Positions 10,125 through 17,913 of a stretch of 64,000 bases of DNA are shown one piece after another. Position 1 is the stretch's first letter. Each line of letters starts with the position of its first letter. The notes below the pieces were generated by a model, which searched no databases, was not told the DNA's origin, and worked only from the letters and a program-made list of their open reading frames with translations. The stretch is from JAWWPG01 sp963820035. Its GTDB lineage: Bacteria > Actinomycetota > Actinomycetes > Propionibacteriales > Nocardioidaceae. Location: assembly GCA_963820035.1 (NCBI GenBank), contig CAWFYK010000004.1, positions 310,001-374,000 on the forward strand. The letters are read 5' to 3'. The translations under genes were made by a program, and so were the position numbers.

Positions 10125-10783
10125 GCATCCGCGTGGTCCTGGCGGACGACCAAGCCCTGGTCCGAAGCGGATTCCGGATGATCCTCGACGCTCGCGACGA
10201 TCTGGAGGTGGTCGGCGAGGCTGGCGACGGCGCCGAAGCCGTGGCGCTGGCAGGACGGCTGACCCCCGACATCATCCTGATGGATGTCCGGATGCCGATC
10301 CTCGACGGCATCGAAGCCACCCGAAGGATCGTGAGCTCCGGCAGTCGCGCACGCGTGATCGTGCTGACGACGTACGACGTGGACGACTCGGTCTATGCCG
10401 CGATTCGGGCGGGGGCGAGCGGGTTCATGCTCAAGGACGTCAGACCCGCTGAGCTGGCCGAGGCGATCAGGGTGGTGGCCCGCGGTGAGGCGTTGCTCGC
10501 TCCTTCGGTGACGCGACGACTGCTCGACCGCTTCGCTCGAGCCCTGCCCGGGCCGACGTCCATACCCGCTCCGCTGAGCGAGCTCACCGAGCGGGAGGTC
10601 GAAATCCTGCGGCTGGTTGCGCTCGCCATGTCGAACGCCGAGATCGCCGCCCGACTGGTGATCTCCGAGGCGACCGTGAAGACCCACGTGTCGTCAGTGC
10701 TGCGCAAGCTCGGACTTCGCGACCGGGTGCAGGCGGTGGTGCTCGCCTACGACGTCGGCCTGGTCTATCCCGGCTCCGCCTGA
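10121..10783 (+). CDS. NarL/LuxR-type response regulator
   Basis: A 220-residue regulator: receiver domain with acidic pair D9/D10, phospho-acceptor D55 in ILMDVRMP, Thr/Lys switch positions in VIVLTTYD and FMLKDVRP; then a C-terminal LuxR helix-turn-helix (LTEREVEILRLVALAMSNAE, VISEATVKTHVSSVLRKLGL). The GTG at 10121 overlaps the kinase stop (GTGA). With the kinase it forms a complete two-component system. The membrane protein immediately downstream on the same strand is a candidate target or third operon member. Confidence 0.94.
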   Translation: MSIRVVLADDQALVRSGFRMILDARDDLEVVGEAGDGAEAVALAGRLTPDIILMDVRMPILDGIEATRRIVSSGSRARVIVLTTYDVDDSVYAAIRAGASGFMLKDVRPAELAEAIRVVARGEALLAPSVTRRLLDRFARALPGPTSIPAPLSELTEREVEILRLVALAMSNAEIAARLVISEATVKTHVSSVLRKLGLRDRVQAVVLAYDVGLVYPGSA

Positions 10784-10847
10784 CGACGGAGAAGAGACCC
10801 CTCTCGAGCCCGATGTGCCCGGCGCTGCTTCTCCTTAGCGTCGAAGC

Positions 10848-12305
10848 ATGGCCTATCGCGACGCTTTCGTGACGTTGACCCGTCGAGGCCCCTGGCGGCC
10901 TGTCGCTCAGATCGGGGCCGGGGGTCTCGCGACTGGCGCCTTGGGCCTCAGTCTCAGAGCGCTCACCAGTGCCGATCCTCAACTGGTGGCACCGGGTGCG
11001 GTGATCCTGCTGATCGGGTCGGCGCTCCTCGCCTGGGTCCGGTGGCGTTGGATCTGCGCGATCGGCGGCCTGGTCGCGCTCGTGGGTCTGCTGAACGTGT
11101 CCGACGGGGGGACGTCGAATCCGCTGGAGGGCGGCAGCGGCGTCGTCGCGGCGTTCGGCAGTTGGCTGCTCCTCGTCGGGGCCGGGACCGCCCTCGTCGC
11201 CTGCGTGCTGGCCGTCGTACGGGGTCGCGCGCCTCGCGACGTCGGGCGCGCCCCCCGCTCAGAACCGCTGGAGCCGGCTCAGGAGTCGCCGTGGCCCCGC
11301 CGTCTCCAGATCGCGGCACTGCTGGTGCTTGCGCCGGTCTGCGCCGAGTACCTCGCGGCGTACGACAACACCACGGGCGACGCTGTCCAGCTGATCGGCG
11401 GCCTGATCATCTTCAGCCCGCTCTACGGCGCCCCGGCGTTGCTGATCCGCGAGGTGTCTCGACGCGCAGGGCTCGGGTGGGTCGGGATCATCCTGCTCGC
11501 CACGGCCTTCGGGCTGATGGAGGCAGGTGTGGTCGACCAGTCACTCTTCAGCCTCGACTACCGCCACATCGAGTCGTGGGACGCGACCCTGCGCGGCACG
11601 TTCCTCGCCCCGCTCGGGCTGAGCGCCTACAACACGCTGAACTTCGTCGGCGGACACGTCATCTACAGCATCTGCGCGCCGATCGCCCTGGTCGAGGCGT
11701 TCCGGCCGTCCCATGCTCGCGAGCCCTGGCTCGGTCGCACCGGTCTTGCTGTCGTCGCCCTCCTGTATGCCGCGGCCTCCGGATTCGTGCTCGAGGACTC
11801 ACTCGTATACGAGACGTCGCACGCCAGCATCTACCAGGTCATCGGCTCCGTCGGCGTCATCGGGCCTCTGGTGCTGGCCGCCTTCCTTCTCCGCAACCGG
11901 GCTGACACCACCGTCGACCGCCCCGCAGCGCGAGTCCGGACGATCTTCTTCGGCGCCGTCGTCGTCGCCGTCCTCTACAACCTGCTGCCGCCGACCTGGA
12001 CGGGTTTCGCGTTGTCCGCTACGGCAGTCGCGGTCGGCTGCGTGCTCCTGTATCGGTCCGCGCGCTCGCCCGAGTGGACCATGCGTCACACGGTGGCCGT
12101 CGCCGCTGGCTTCGTGCTGACCCGCGCTGTCCTCTCGTTCACCTACTTCCCCGTGATCGGCCACATCTCAGCAGCCCGCAAGTACGGCCACAGCATCGTG
12201 TTCCTGGTCGGGATGCTCGCGGTCTGCTGGCTCGCCATGCGCCAAGCCACAAGAGCGGCCGATTCGGAGGATGCGCCAGCCGACGTAACAGCTCACATAC
12301 GCTGA
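10848..12305 (+). CDS. Conserved actinobacterial polytopic membrane protein
   Basis: A 485-residue protein with about a dozen hydrophobic helices. An N-terminal block (to ~residue 130) is separated by a charged cytosolic loop rich in Arg/Pro/Glu from a larger block beginning RLQIAALLVLAPVCAEYLAA. The second block has conserved-looking loops (GGLIIFSPLYGAPALLIREV, EAGVVDQSLFSLDY, GGHVIYSICAPIAL), a pattern I associate with an uncharacterised actinobacterial membrane family without known activity. It starts 64 bp after the two-component system, so coregulation is plausible. The gene ends two bases before a run of microsatellites. Confidence 0.7.
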   Translation: MAYRDAFVTLTRRGPWRPVAQIGAGGLATGALGLSLRALTSADPQLVAPGAVILLIGSALLAWVRWRWICAIGGLVALVGLLNVSDGGTSNPLEGGSGVVAAFGSWLLLVGAGTALVACVLAVVRGRAPRDVGRAPRSEPLEPAQESPWPRRLQIAALLVLAPVCAEYLAAYDNTTGDAVQLIGGLIIFSPLYGAPALLIREVSRRAGLGWVGIILLATAFGLMEAGVVDQSLFSLDYRHIESWDATLRGTFLAPLGLSAYNTLNFVGGHVIYSICAPIALVEAFRPSHAREPWLGRTGLAVVALLYAAASGFVLEDSLVYETSHASIYQVIGSVGVIGPLVLAAFLLRNRADTTVDRPAARVRTIFFGAVVVAVLYNLLPPTWTGFALSATAVAVGCVLLYRSARSPEWTMRHTVAVAAGFVLTRAVLSFTYFPVIGHISAARKYGHSIVFLVGMLAVCWLAMRQATRAADSEDAPADVTAHIR

Positions 12306-12306
12306 T

Positions 12307-12433
12307 GTCGCGGTCGCGGTCGCGGTCGCGGTCGCCTCGCCTCGCCTCGCCTCGCCTCGCCTCGCCTCGCCTCGAGCCTTGCGATGAGCCTTGCGATGAG
12401 CCTTGCGATGAGCCTTGCGATGAGCCTTGCGAT
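12307..12433. repeat. Three abutting microsatellites (6-, 5- and 12-bp units)
   Basis: Directly after a stop codon lie five hexamers GTCGCG (last one imperfect, 12307-12336), eight pentamers TCGCC (12332-12371) and five perfect dodecamers GAGCCTTGCGAT (12374-12433). Open frames crossing them on the minus strand are low-complexity translations and not genes. Copy number would be expected to vary between strains. Confidence 0.95.
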
Positions 12434-12801
12434 GAGTGAACCTCCATCACGATGGGCCGTGTGGCGCGGCGACACCCTCGTTGTTCCTAGACTCAGCCGT
12501 TGATCGAGTTCGGCATGGGGGCCCGAAAGCAGACCTCCCCACCAGACATCGTGTGGGAATCTGGTGAACCCTCACGACGTGCGAACACGGCCGCGGCCGG
12601 TCCTGTGAACAGGGAATCGTCGCGACGTCACATTATTCAAGCCACCTCGGTCATTGTCACACCGCGAAACACCGACATAACCCGTCGGCCTTGGATGCAG
12701 ATCAGGGTGACCGACTTCCTACGTCGGCAGAGGTGGCTTGCCGGATCAATCGGAACTATGCTCACATGATCTTGCCGCAGCACATGAGACCGGAGCGTGA
12801 C
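12434..12801. other. Intergenic stretch without a convincing gene
   Basis: This 368-bp stretch is visibly lower in GC than its left neighbour. Open frames here lack ribosome binding sites and protein-like composition. The only feature I can support is the GGAG Shine-Dalgarno near 12791-12794 serving the next gene. Confidence 0.5.
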
Positions 12802-13302
12802 ATGAGACGACTAGGTGCGGCGACGGTTATTCCGTTGCTTGCCGTCGGCATATGCGCTGCAGGACCGGCGCGCGCCAACACTGCCGAAGCTGTCCACTTC
12901 CCTTGGCAGATGGGTCCGTTTGCGTGCAAGAGCGCTATCGGCGGACCTGGGGGGGTGGTTTCGATCCGCTTTCGAGGTGCTGAGGGGCCAAGGGGCTCGG
13001 TGGCGTTCGCGAGGGCCACAGAAGTGGTGCAGCGAGAGGTTGACGGCCAATTCACCAGAGTTGCTGTTGTGGGCCCGATCAAGGGCGTTCCCGGTCCCCC
13101 GGGCCCACATGGATGGCGCCAATTCCTCTTCAAGAGAGCAGCCGATCCTGCTCATCCGCGATTGCGAGCCCGCGTTGACGTCGACGGCATTTATCGAGCG
13201 ACGATCCGCATCGGCCTTTTCAACGCCGACGGCCTCAAGGTGGAAACGATGAGGTCCAGATTCGGCAATTGCTCCCTTGGCGGCGGGCCGGGAACGGCCT
13301 GA
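12802..13302 (+). CDS. Small secreted protein of unknown function
   Basis: A 166-residue protein with a signal peptide (MRRLGAATVIPLLAVGICAA then an ARA-N cleavage-like site). The mature part has two cysteines (PFACKSAIGG and FGNCSLGG) that could form a disulfide, and a beta-rich composition (GVVSIRFRG, TRVAVVGPIKGV, RARVDVDGIYRATIRIGLF). The in-frame Met 37 codons earlier is rejected because the ATG at 12802 has GGAG at suitable spacing. Base composition is less GC-rich than core genes here and it lies beside a tRNA-Arg integration scar, so acquisition by transfer is possible. I do not recognise the family. Confidence 0.6.
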   Translation: MRRLGAATVIPLLAVGICAAGPARANTAEAVHFPWQMGPFACKSAIGGPGGVVSIRFRGAEGPRGSVAFARATEVVQREVDGQFTRVAVVGPIKGVPGPPGPHGWRQFLFKRAADPAHPRLRARVDVDGIYRATIRIGLFNADGLKVETMRSRFGNCSLGGGPGTA

Positions 13303-13760
13303 GACCATCGGGCTCGCACCCCGAGCGGCGTACGCGTGGGCGCCATCGCCACGGAACATGCCGATATGCGCGGACCATGTCCGGAGATCTTCCTGTTCGC
13401 CCGCTCGGCCGCCCAGGCACCGGATCAACACCCTGCTTCCGTGATTCAGTCGGATCCTTACGCGGACGGCACATCAGGGACCACCTTCCCGGACCAGCTC
13501 ACATTCCACCGTCGAAGCGCGTCGACCGCGGGACCGCCGCAGCGCTGGCTCGACCGGGCGACCGCGGCTGCGTCCCCGACGATGACGTGGGACCTCTGCT
13601 GCCATCTGTACGATGACGACTCCACAGCGTCGCCCAGCGGCTCGACGTGGCCCGCGCGGACTTCCTGCGGAGTTCGTGCGGACCATCTGCGGACGGGGCC
13701 GACGAGGTGGTCAACCTGGAGGGTGCCGATATGGCTTCTGACCAGGCATGATGTAGGCGA
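13303..13760. other. Unassigned stretch before tRNA-Arg
   Basis: Several overlapping open frames on both strands cover these 458 bp, but none has a ribosome binding site, recognisable domain or third-position GC bias distinct from its rivals. I see no gene that can be supported. Confidence 0.4.
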
Positions 13761-13834
13761 GCGCCCGTAGCTCAGCTGGATAGAGCACCGGACTTCTAAT
13801 CCGACGGTCGCAGGTTCGAATCCTGCCGGGCGCG
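13761..13834 (+). tRNA. tRNA-Arg (anticodon TCT)
   Basis: A full cloverleaf: acceptor GCGCCCG/CGGGCGC (13761-13767 with 13827-13833), D arm GCTC...GAGC, anticodon stem CCGGA with loop CTTCTAA (anticodon TCT), T arm GCAGG-TTCGAAT-CCTGC, discriminator G at 13834. The CCA end is not encoded. It reads AGA codons. The 3' half appears to have served as an attachment site. Confidence 0.95.
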
Positions 13835-13837
13835 CCC

Positions 13838-14058
13838 GCGTTTTCGCAGGTCAGCGCTTCAAACCCCCATCCTCGATCGCGAAGACGTCCACGCCTCCGC
13901 ACTGAGTCCGCAGCAGATCGAGCCGAGGCGACGTTCATGCGCTCAGCGAGCGCGTCCAGGTCGTCAGCGAACAGCCCCGAGTAGACGTCCAACGTCATCG
14001 CCGCTGCCGTCCGGCGCTCACGAGCGATCGAAGACGTCGGCTGCGCATGCGCGGTCAA
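13838..14058 (-). pseudogene. Stump of a tyrosine recombinase (phage-type integrase)
   Basis: On the minus strand, a frame contains AAMTLDVYSGLFADDLDALA, the typical C-terminal end of actinobacterial phage integrases, including the nucleophilic Tyr of the MTLDVY segment. The Arg-His-Arg part of the catalytic domain is gone: the sequence upstream (IARERR...) no longer matches and runs into the toxin gene. The stump points at tRNA-Arg and lies directly behind its 3' end, the usual place of an integrase at an attachment site, so it marks a former integrative element. Further along the frame the translation is only the antisense of the tRNA. Confidence 0.7.
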
Positions 14059-14384
14059 CCTCGGCAGTCGACCGCGATCTCGAGAGCACGGCAGATTTGG
14101 TGCATACGGGCGTCTGCCAATCGACCAAGCCGCGTGACGAGAATGGCTACCGAAACGCTCTCGACAGAGTCCAAGTTAACGGCTGAGCGGCGCGGGACCG
14201 GGTCGTCGCCTGGTTCGAGGACGACTTCGCTGGCAAGGCCCCTGATCGTCGTCGTGCAGGGCGCGACGAGTGCTCGTCCCAGCCGTGGGATCGCTGCGTC
14301 ACGTGACAGGACGACGACCGGGCGCCTACCAATAGCGGCAATCTCGCACCACCAGAGCTCGCCCCGCGCCGGTCGAGCGCTCAC
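14055..14384 (-). CDS. PemK/MazF-family toxin
   Basis: A 109-residue protein with the MazF/PemK fold pattern: N-terminal GELWWCEIAAIGRRPVVVLS (the conserved G-x-x-W...RP-VVLS opening), LVAPCTTTIRG, the strand NLDSVESVSVAIL and a C-terminal helix. Family members are ribosome-independent mRNA endoribonucleases. Its ATG overlaps the stop of the upstream antitoxin gene by 4 bp, the normal antitoxin-toxin order. It lies between an integrase stump and decayed genes, a setting typical for stabilising modules of mobile DNA. Confidence 0.88.
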   Translation of the reverse strand: MSARPARGELWWCEIAAIGRRPVVVLSRDAAIPRLGRALVAPCTTTIRGLASEVVLEPGDDPVPRRSAVNLDSVESVSVAILVTRLGRLADARMHQICRALEIAVDCRG

Positions 14385-14617
14385 GACCCGCCGGCGGCCT
14401 GCCGGAACGAAGCCAGGTCACCCCACTCGTCAGGCTCCTCGAGCGGGTGGACGTCGTAGGCGGCGTAGCTCGCGTCTACTTCGGCGGCGCGATGGTTGGC
14501 GAGAAAAGCCTCCAAGGCCGCGTCGATGAGCGCTGCATCGCTGACGCCAGAGCGCACCCGCCGGGCGTCGTCCAGGAGTTCTTCACTCACCGTGGTGCTC
14601 AGGCGTATGCGAGTCAT
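14381..14617 (-). CDS. Ribbon-helix-helix-type antitoxin (MazE/CopG-like)
   Basis: A 78-residue protein beginning MTRIRLSTTVSEELLDDARR, the arrangement of a ribbon-helix-helix DNA-binding domain (short strand followed by two helices), then a helix (ALIDAALEAFLANHRAAE) and an acidic, Tyr-containing tail (DVHPLEEPDEWGD) of the kind that blocks MazF-type toxins. I chose the Met at 14617 over one 30 bp upstream because the ribbon starts there. It overlaps the toxin by 4 bp; the complex probably represses the promoter upstream of 14617. Confidence 0.8.
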   Translation of the reverse strand: MTRIRLSTTVSEELLDDARRVRSGVSDAALIDAALEAFLANHRAAEVDASYAAYDVHPLEEPDEWGDLASFRQAAGGS

Positions 14618-14624
14618 GCCACAA

Positions 14625-15015
14625 TCATGCCACACAGGTTTCGCCACGCTGATAAGGGACTACCGAGGTGGGAGATCTGCCCGCCGCCCGAGCCAGCCTG
14701 GTTCCGATCGCGACCAAGGCGACGAACAGCATCATGAGCCCAAGGCCGGAGACCAGCAACGCAAGACACCTGCCGCCGAGCCGGAGACCCGTGCGGTCCC
14801 ATAGGCATCCAACCCCAGTGCGGTTGCTCGTGGATGTTGATGCACGGCGATGACATAGCCGAGCACGGAGAGCACAGGCCAACGAAGGCAAGGAACCGGA
14901 TCGCTCGTTCTGCACCGACAGCTGACGCCGCTGCCGGGTGGTCCCGATGCTCGGCGCAGTAGGTGGAGTCCTCAGCTCGATCATGCGTGCAGGCCGAAAT
15001 GGCGCATTCCGTCAT
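14625..15015 (-). pseudogene. Probable frameshifted small membrane protein with zinc-ribbon-like N-terminus
   Basis: From the ATG at 15015 (downstream of an AAGGAG) the frame reads MTECAISACTHDRAEDSTYC then AEHR: two Cys pairs spaced like a zinc ribbon. A first hydrophobic segment (AIRFLAFVGLCS) continues only in another frame (VLGYVIAVHQ), and a second (CLALLVSGLGLMMLFVALVA) in a third frame. Read with two frameshifts, this is a compact protein with a Cys-rich head and two membrane helices; as it stands no single frame gives it. It could be a pseudogene or contain sequence errors. No family is recognised. Confidence 0.35.
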
Positions 15016-15176
15016 CTCTCACTCCTTGGTGACCCAAGACTCACCCCCGTTGTGCCGCATAGAGCCAACCACGTGAGGCCCGCCGTCGCATGCAGAAGCC
15101 CGAACCCGCCGAAACACATCGCCGAACCGATGCATCCCAGGCAGACGGCGAGCGCCGGGCAGACAACCAGCGCCAC
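15012..15176 (-). CDS. Possible small Cys-rich membrane peptide
   Basis: A 54-codon frame from the GTG at 15176 contains ALVVCPALAVCLGCIGSAMC and FGGFGLLHATAGLTWLALC, two hydrophobic, Cys-containing segments, and its stop overlaps the ATG of the next Cys-rich gene by 4 bp (ATGA). The overlap and paired composition suggest a coupled gene pair, but there is no clear ribosome binding site and the gene may be decayed like its neighbour. Confidence 0.25.
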   Translation of the reverse strand: MALVVCPALAVCLGCIGSAMCFGGFGLLHATAGLTWLALCGTTGVSLGSPRSER

Positions 15177-15214
15177 GGCGTCGTACGGCGAGCGCTGCGG
15201 CGTCAGAAAGACGG

Positions 15215-16681
15215 TCAGGACGGGCGCTCGAACATCGACGTGAGCATGTCGTGCATGCCGGACTCGGCCAGCACCAGCACTTCATCGCCCGCGTGCAGGA
15301 CGGTGTCGCCACGCACCGGCACCAGCCGCCGGTCGCGGACGACGAGGCTGACCCAGATGTCGTCCGGCAGGTCGGTGAGGTCCTCGACACTCCGCCCGTC
15401 CGCCAGAGCGCCGGACCGGACGGTGAGCCGGATGACGTCCTGCGGCTCCTCCCCCAACCGGACCCCCAGCGCCCACGGCTCCGGCTCGACCATGCGCATC
15501 CGGATGTTCAGCCAGTGGGCCACCGTCGGCACCAGACTCCCCTGCACCAGGACCGAGAACGTGACGACGACGATCACGATGCCGTACAGACGGTCCGCGT
15601 CCGGTAGGCCAGCGGTGAGCAAATAGGTGCCGAGCAGGATCGGCACGGCACCTTTGAGTCCGGCGAAGAGCACGAACACCGACTCGTTGCGTCTCAGCCG
15701 CACCGGAAGCAGGCACAGCCCGATCAGCGCTGGTCTCACCACGACGGCCAGAGCGATCGCCAGCACCAGCCCAGGGACCCAGACGTCGAGTCTGGTGATC
15801 TCCTTGAGGTCCACGGTCAGTCCGAGCGCGGTGAAGGCCACGATCTCGGCGAGGCTCGCCAAGGCGGACGTGAAGCGCTCCACCTCGACCTTGTACGGCG
15901 CCCGCGCGTCGCCGATCACGATGCCCGCGACGAAGACCGCGAGGAATCCCGACCCATGGCAGAGCGTGGCGGCTCCGTAGAGGACGAAGGCGCTGGCCAG
16001 TGTGCGCAGCGGGTAGAGCCCCTCACTGGGCAGCGGCACCCGGCGGGTGAACCACAACAGCAACCGCCCCCCAACCACGCCGACGAGTCCTCCGACCAGC
16101 ATCTGAACCACGAAGCCGCCCGCCGCATGGAGCAACGCAACCGCGGTGATCCCGCCCGCGCCGACGAGGCTGGCCATCAGGGCGATTCCGACCGGGTCGT
16201 TGGCACCGGACTCGCCCTCGAGGATCGTCCCGCTGCGACCGGCTACCTCATGGTTGCCCAGCACCGAGAACACCACGGCCGGGTCCGTCGGCGACACGGC
16301 AGTGGCGACGAGCACGGCGGCATACCAACCGAGGCCCAGAGCGACATGTCCCAGCACGGCGACTGCCACCACGGTCAGGAAGGTTCCGCCGAGTCCGAGC
16401 AGGGTGATCGGACCCTTGGCGGAGTTGAACCGCCGCCAACCGATATGCATCCCACCGTCGAAGAGGATGACGAGCAGCGCAACCGTCACCAGCCGCTGGA
16501 CCGCAGTATTGGGCGGCGAGTTCAAATTGGGGATCACATGGACCGCGGCGGCGGCCGCGACGAAGAAGATGCCGGGCGTCGGGATCTTCAGCCACTGCGC
16601 CGCATGGTTCGACAGGACGGCAGCGAGGCCGGCCAGCGCGACCAGCAGCACCAGCCACGCGAACGGCTCGATGTCCTTCAC
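15215..16681 (-). CDS. Cation/proton antiporter with RCK_C domain (NhaP2/CvrA-like)
   Basis: A 488-residue CPA1-type antiporter with about 12-13 membrane helices. Key elements are ATAVSPTDPAVVFSVLG and LEGESGANDPVGIALMASL, the unwound helix and the ND-type ion site of the NhaP family. After residue ~390 comes a cytosolic TrkA-C/RCK_C domain (LTVRSGALADGRSVEDL, VRGDTVLHAGDEVLVLA), which binds nucleotides or ions and gates the pore; this combination is typical for the K+/H+ antiporter branch. It starts with GTG at 16681. The following genes on this strand are unrelated small proteins. Confidence 0.92.
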   Translation of the reverse strand: MKDIEPFAWLVLLVALAGLAAVLSNHAAQWLKIPTPGIFFVAAAAAVHVIPNLNSPPNTAVQRLVTVALLVILFDGGMHIGWRRFNSAKGPITLLGLGGTFLTVVAVAVLGHVALGLGWYAAVLVATAVSPTDPAVVFSVLGNHEVAGRSGTILEGESGANDPVGIALMASLVGAGGITAVALLHAAGGFVVQMLVGGLVGVVGGRLLLWFTRRVPLPSEGLYPLRTLASAFVLYGAATLCHGSGFLAVFVAGIVIGDARAPYKVEVERFTSALASLAEIVAFTALGLTVDLKEITRLDVWVPGLVLAIALAVVVRPALIGLCLLPVRLRRNESVFVLFAGLKGAVPILLGTYLLTAGLPDADRLYGIVIVVVTFSVLVQGSLVPTVAHWLNIRMRMVEPEPWALGVRLGEEPQDVIRLTVRSGALADGRSVEDLTDLPDDIWVSLVVRDRRLVPVRGDTVLHAGDEVLVLAESGMHDMLTSMFERPS

Positions 16682-16711
16682 CGGCGTACTCGCATCTTGA
16701 CGTCCTTCCGG

Positions 16712-17047
16712 TCAGCTCGGGCGCGGCGCATACATGATCACCCCCACGCCGACGAGACAGATGACGGCACCCGTGATGTCGAACCGGTCCGGCCGGAACC
16801 CGTCGGCCACGACCCCCCAGGCCAGCGACGCCGCGACGAACACGCCTCCGTAGGCGGCGAGGATCCGACCGAAGTGCGCGTCCGGCTGCAGGGTGGCGAC
16901 GAAACCGTAGATTCCGAGCGCCATGACACCGGCACCAGACCATACCCATCCCCGGTGCTCGCGGACGCCCTGCCACACCATCCACGCGCCACCGATCTCG
17001 GCCAGCGCGGCGAGCACGAACAACAGCAGGGAGCGGAGGACCATCAT
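16712..17047 (-). CDS. YnfA/UPF0060 family membrane protein
   Basis: A 111-residue protein with four hydrophobic helices and the UPF0060 signature: LAALAEIGGAWMVWQ, GIYGFVATLQPDAHFGRILA, AAYGGVFVAASLAWG. The fold resembles small multidrug-resistance-type transporters, but no substrate is established here. The stop lies 30 bp before the antiporter start on the same strand, so they may be cotranscribed. Confidence 0.93.
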   Translation of the reverse strand: MMVLRSLLLFVLAALAEIGGAWMVWQGVREHRGWVWSGAGVMALGIYGFVATLQPDAHFGRILAAYGGVFVAASLAWGVVADGFRPDRFDITGAVICLVGVGVIMYAPRPS

Positions 17048-17247
17048 GACCGAATCGTCTCAGGCCGACTGATGTGCCACACGGCGACCGTGCCGGACCA
17101 CGCCGTACGAAGCGTCGGCGCGACCGGCGGCGCTCATACCTGCCGAGTCTCACGAAAGTGCAGCTCTCAGCGTTTACCTGCCAAGAGCGTCACATGACGG
17201 CGCCGGGAGCGACCTCCGCTCACCGGCCGATCCGCGGGAGAATGACG

Positions 17248-17865
17248 ATGATGACCACCAACGAATCCGACGCCGACCTCGTCGCAGGACTCGTCGGCGA
17301 GGCCGACGAGGCGGTCCTGACCGGGCTGAGGCGGCGGCTTGCCGAACAGGCTCAGCAAGCCGGAGTACTCGACGTGGCCTATCGGACCGTCGACTCGCCC
17401 CTCGGGGACCTGCTTCTTGCGCGCACCCCGCGCGGGCTCGTGCGGGTCGCCTTCGCCCGCGAGGGCCACGACGACGTGCTGGCGACGATCGCCGATCGGG
17501 TCAGTCCCCGAATCCTGAGAGCACCGGCCCGCCTCGACGACGCGGCGCGCGAGCTCGACGAGTACTTCACGCGCGGACGCCGTACCTTCAACCTGCCGCT
17601 CGACACGCAGCTCGCCCACGGCTTCCGGCGCACCGTCCTCGATCACCTGCTCGAGATCGGGTACGGCGCCACGGCCAGCTATGCGGAGGTCGCCATCCGC
17701 TCCGGCAACAGGCTGGCGGTCCGCGCGGTCGGGTCCGCGTGCGCGCATAACCCGCTTCCGGTCGTGGTGCCCTGCCACCGGGTGGTCCGCTCCGACGGGT
17801 CCCCCGGAAACTATGCGGGCGGGGCGGCGGCCAAGCGGACCTTGCTGGCCCTCGAGGCCGCCTGA
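17248..17865 (+). CDS. ogt: Methylated-DNA--protein-cysteine methyltransferase
   Basis: A 205-residue repair protein that removes alkyl groups from O6-alkylguanine or O4-alkylthymine by irreversible transfer to its own Cys. The active-site motif VPCHRVV (Cys ~176) and the DNA-binding segment YGATASYAEVA are intact, and the N-terminal ribonuclease-like domain (TVDSPLGDLLLARTPRGLVR) is complete. Start choice: GGGAG at 17236-17240 favours the ATG at 17248 over ATGs at 17242 and 17251. The gene is divergent from ynfA and convergent with the epimerase gene. An N-terminal extension of ~35 residues with a charged helix precedes the usual domain. Confidence 0.93.
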   Translation: MMTTNESDADLVAGLVGEADEAVLTGLRRRLAEQAQQAGVLDVAYRTVDSPLGDLLLARTPRGLVRVAFAREGHDDVLATIADRVSPRILRAPARLDDAARELDEYFTRGRRTFNLPLDTQLAHGFRRTVLDHLLEIGYGATASYAEVAIRSGNRLAVRAVGSACAHNPLPVVVPCHRVVRSDGSPGNYAGGAAAKRTLLALEAA

Positions 17866-17913
17866 GCCGCCGCCTCAGACCCGGCTCGGCCCCGCGCCCG
17901 GGCGTCCGCATCA

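Noticed and set aside
12139..12475. Open frames across the microsatellites (minus strand)
   Set aside because: Low-complexity peptides such as repeated IARL or RGEA are produced by the tandem repeats.
13336..13770. A 144-codon frame upstream of tRNA-Arg
   Set aside because: No ribosome binding site or recognisable domain, and it runs into the tRNA.
13711..13860. Peptide PGRIRTCDRRIRSPVLYPAE as a protein end
   Set aside because: It is the antisense translation of tRNA-Arg, a well known annotation artefact; only the part upstream resembles an integrase.
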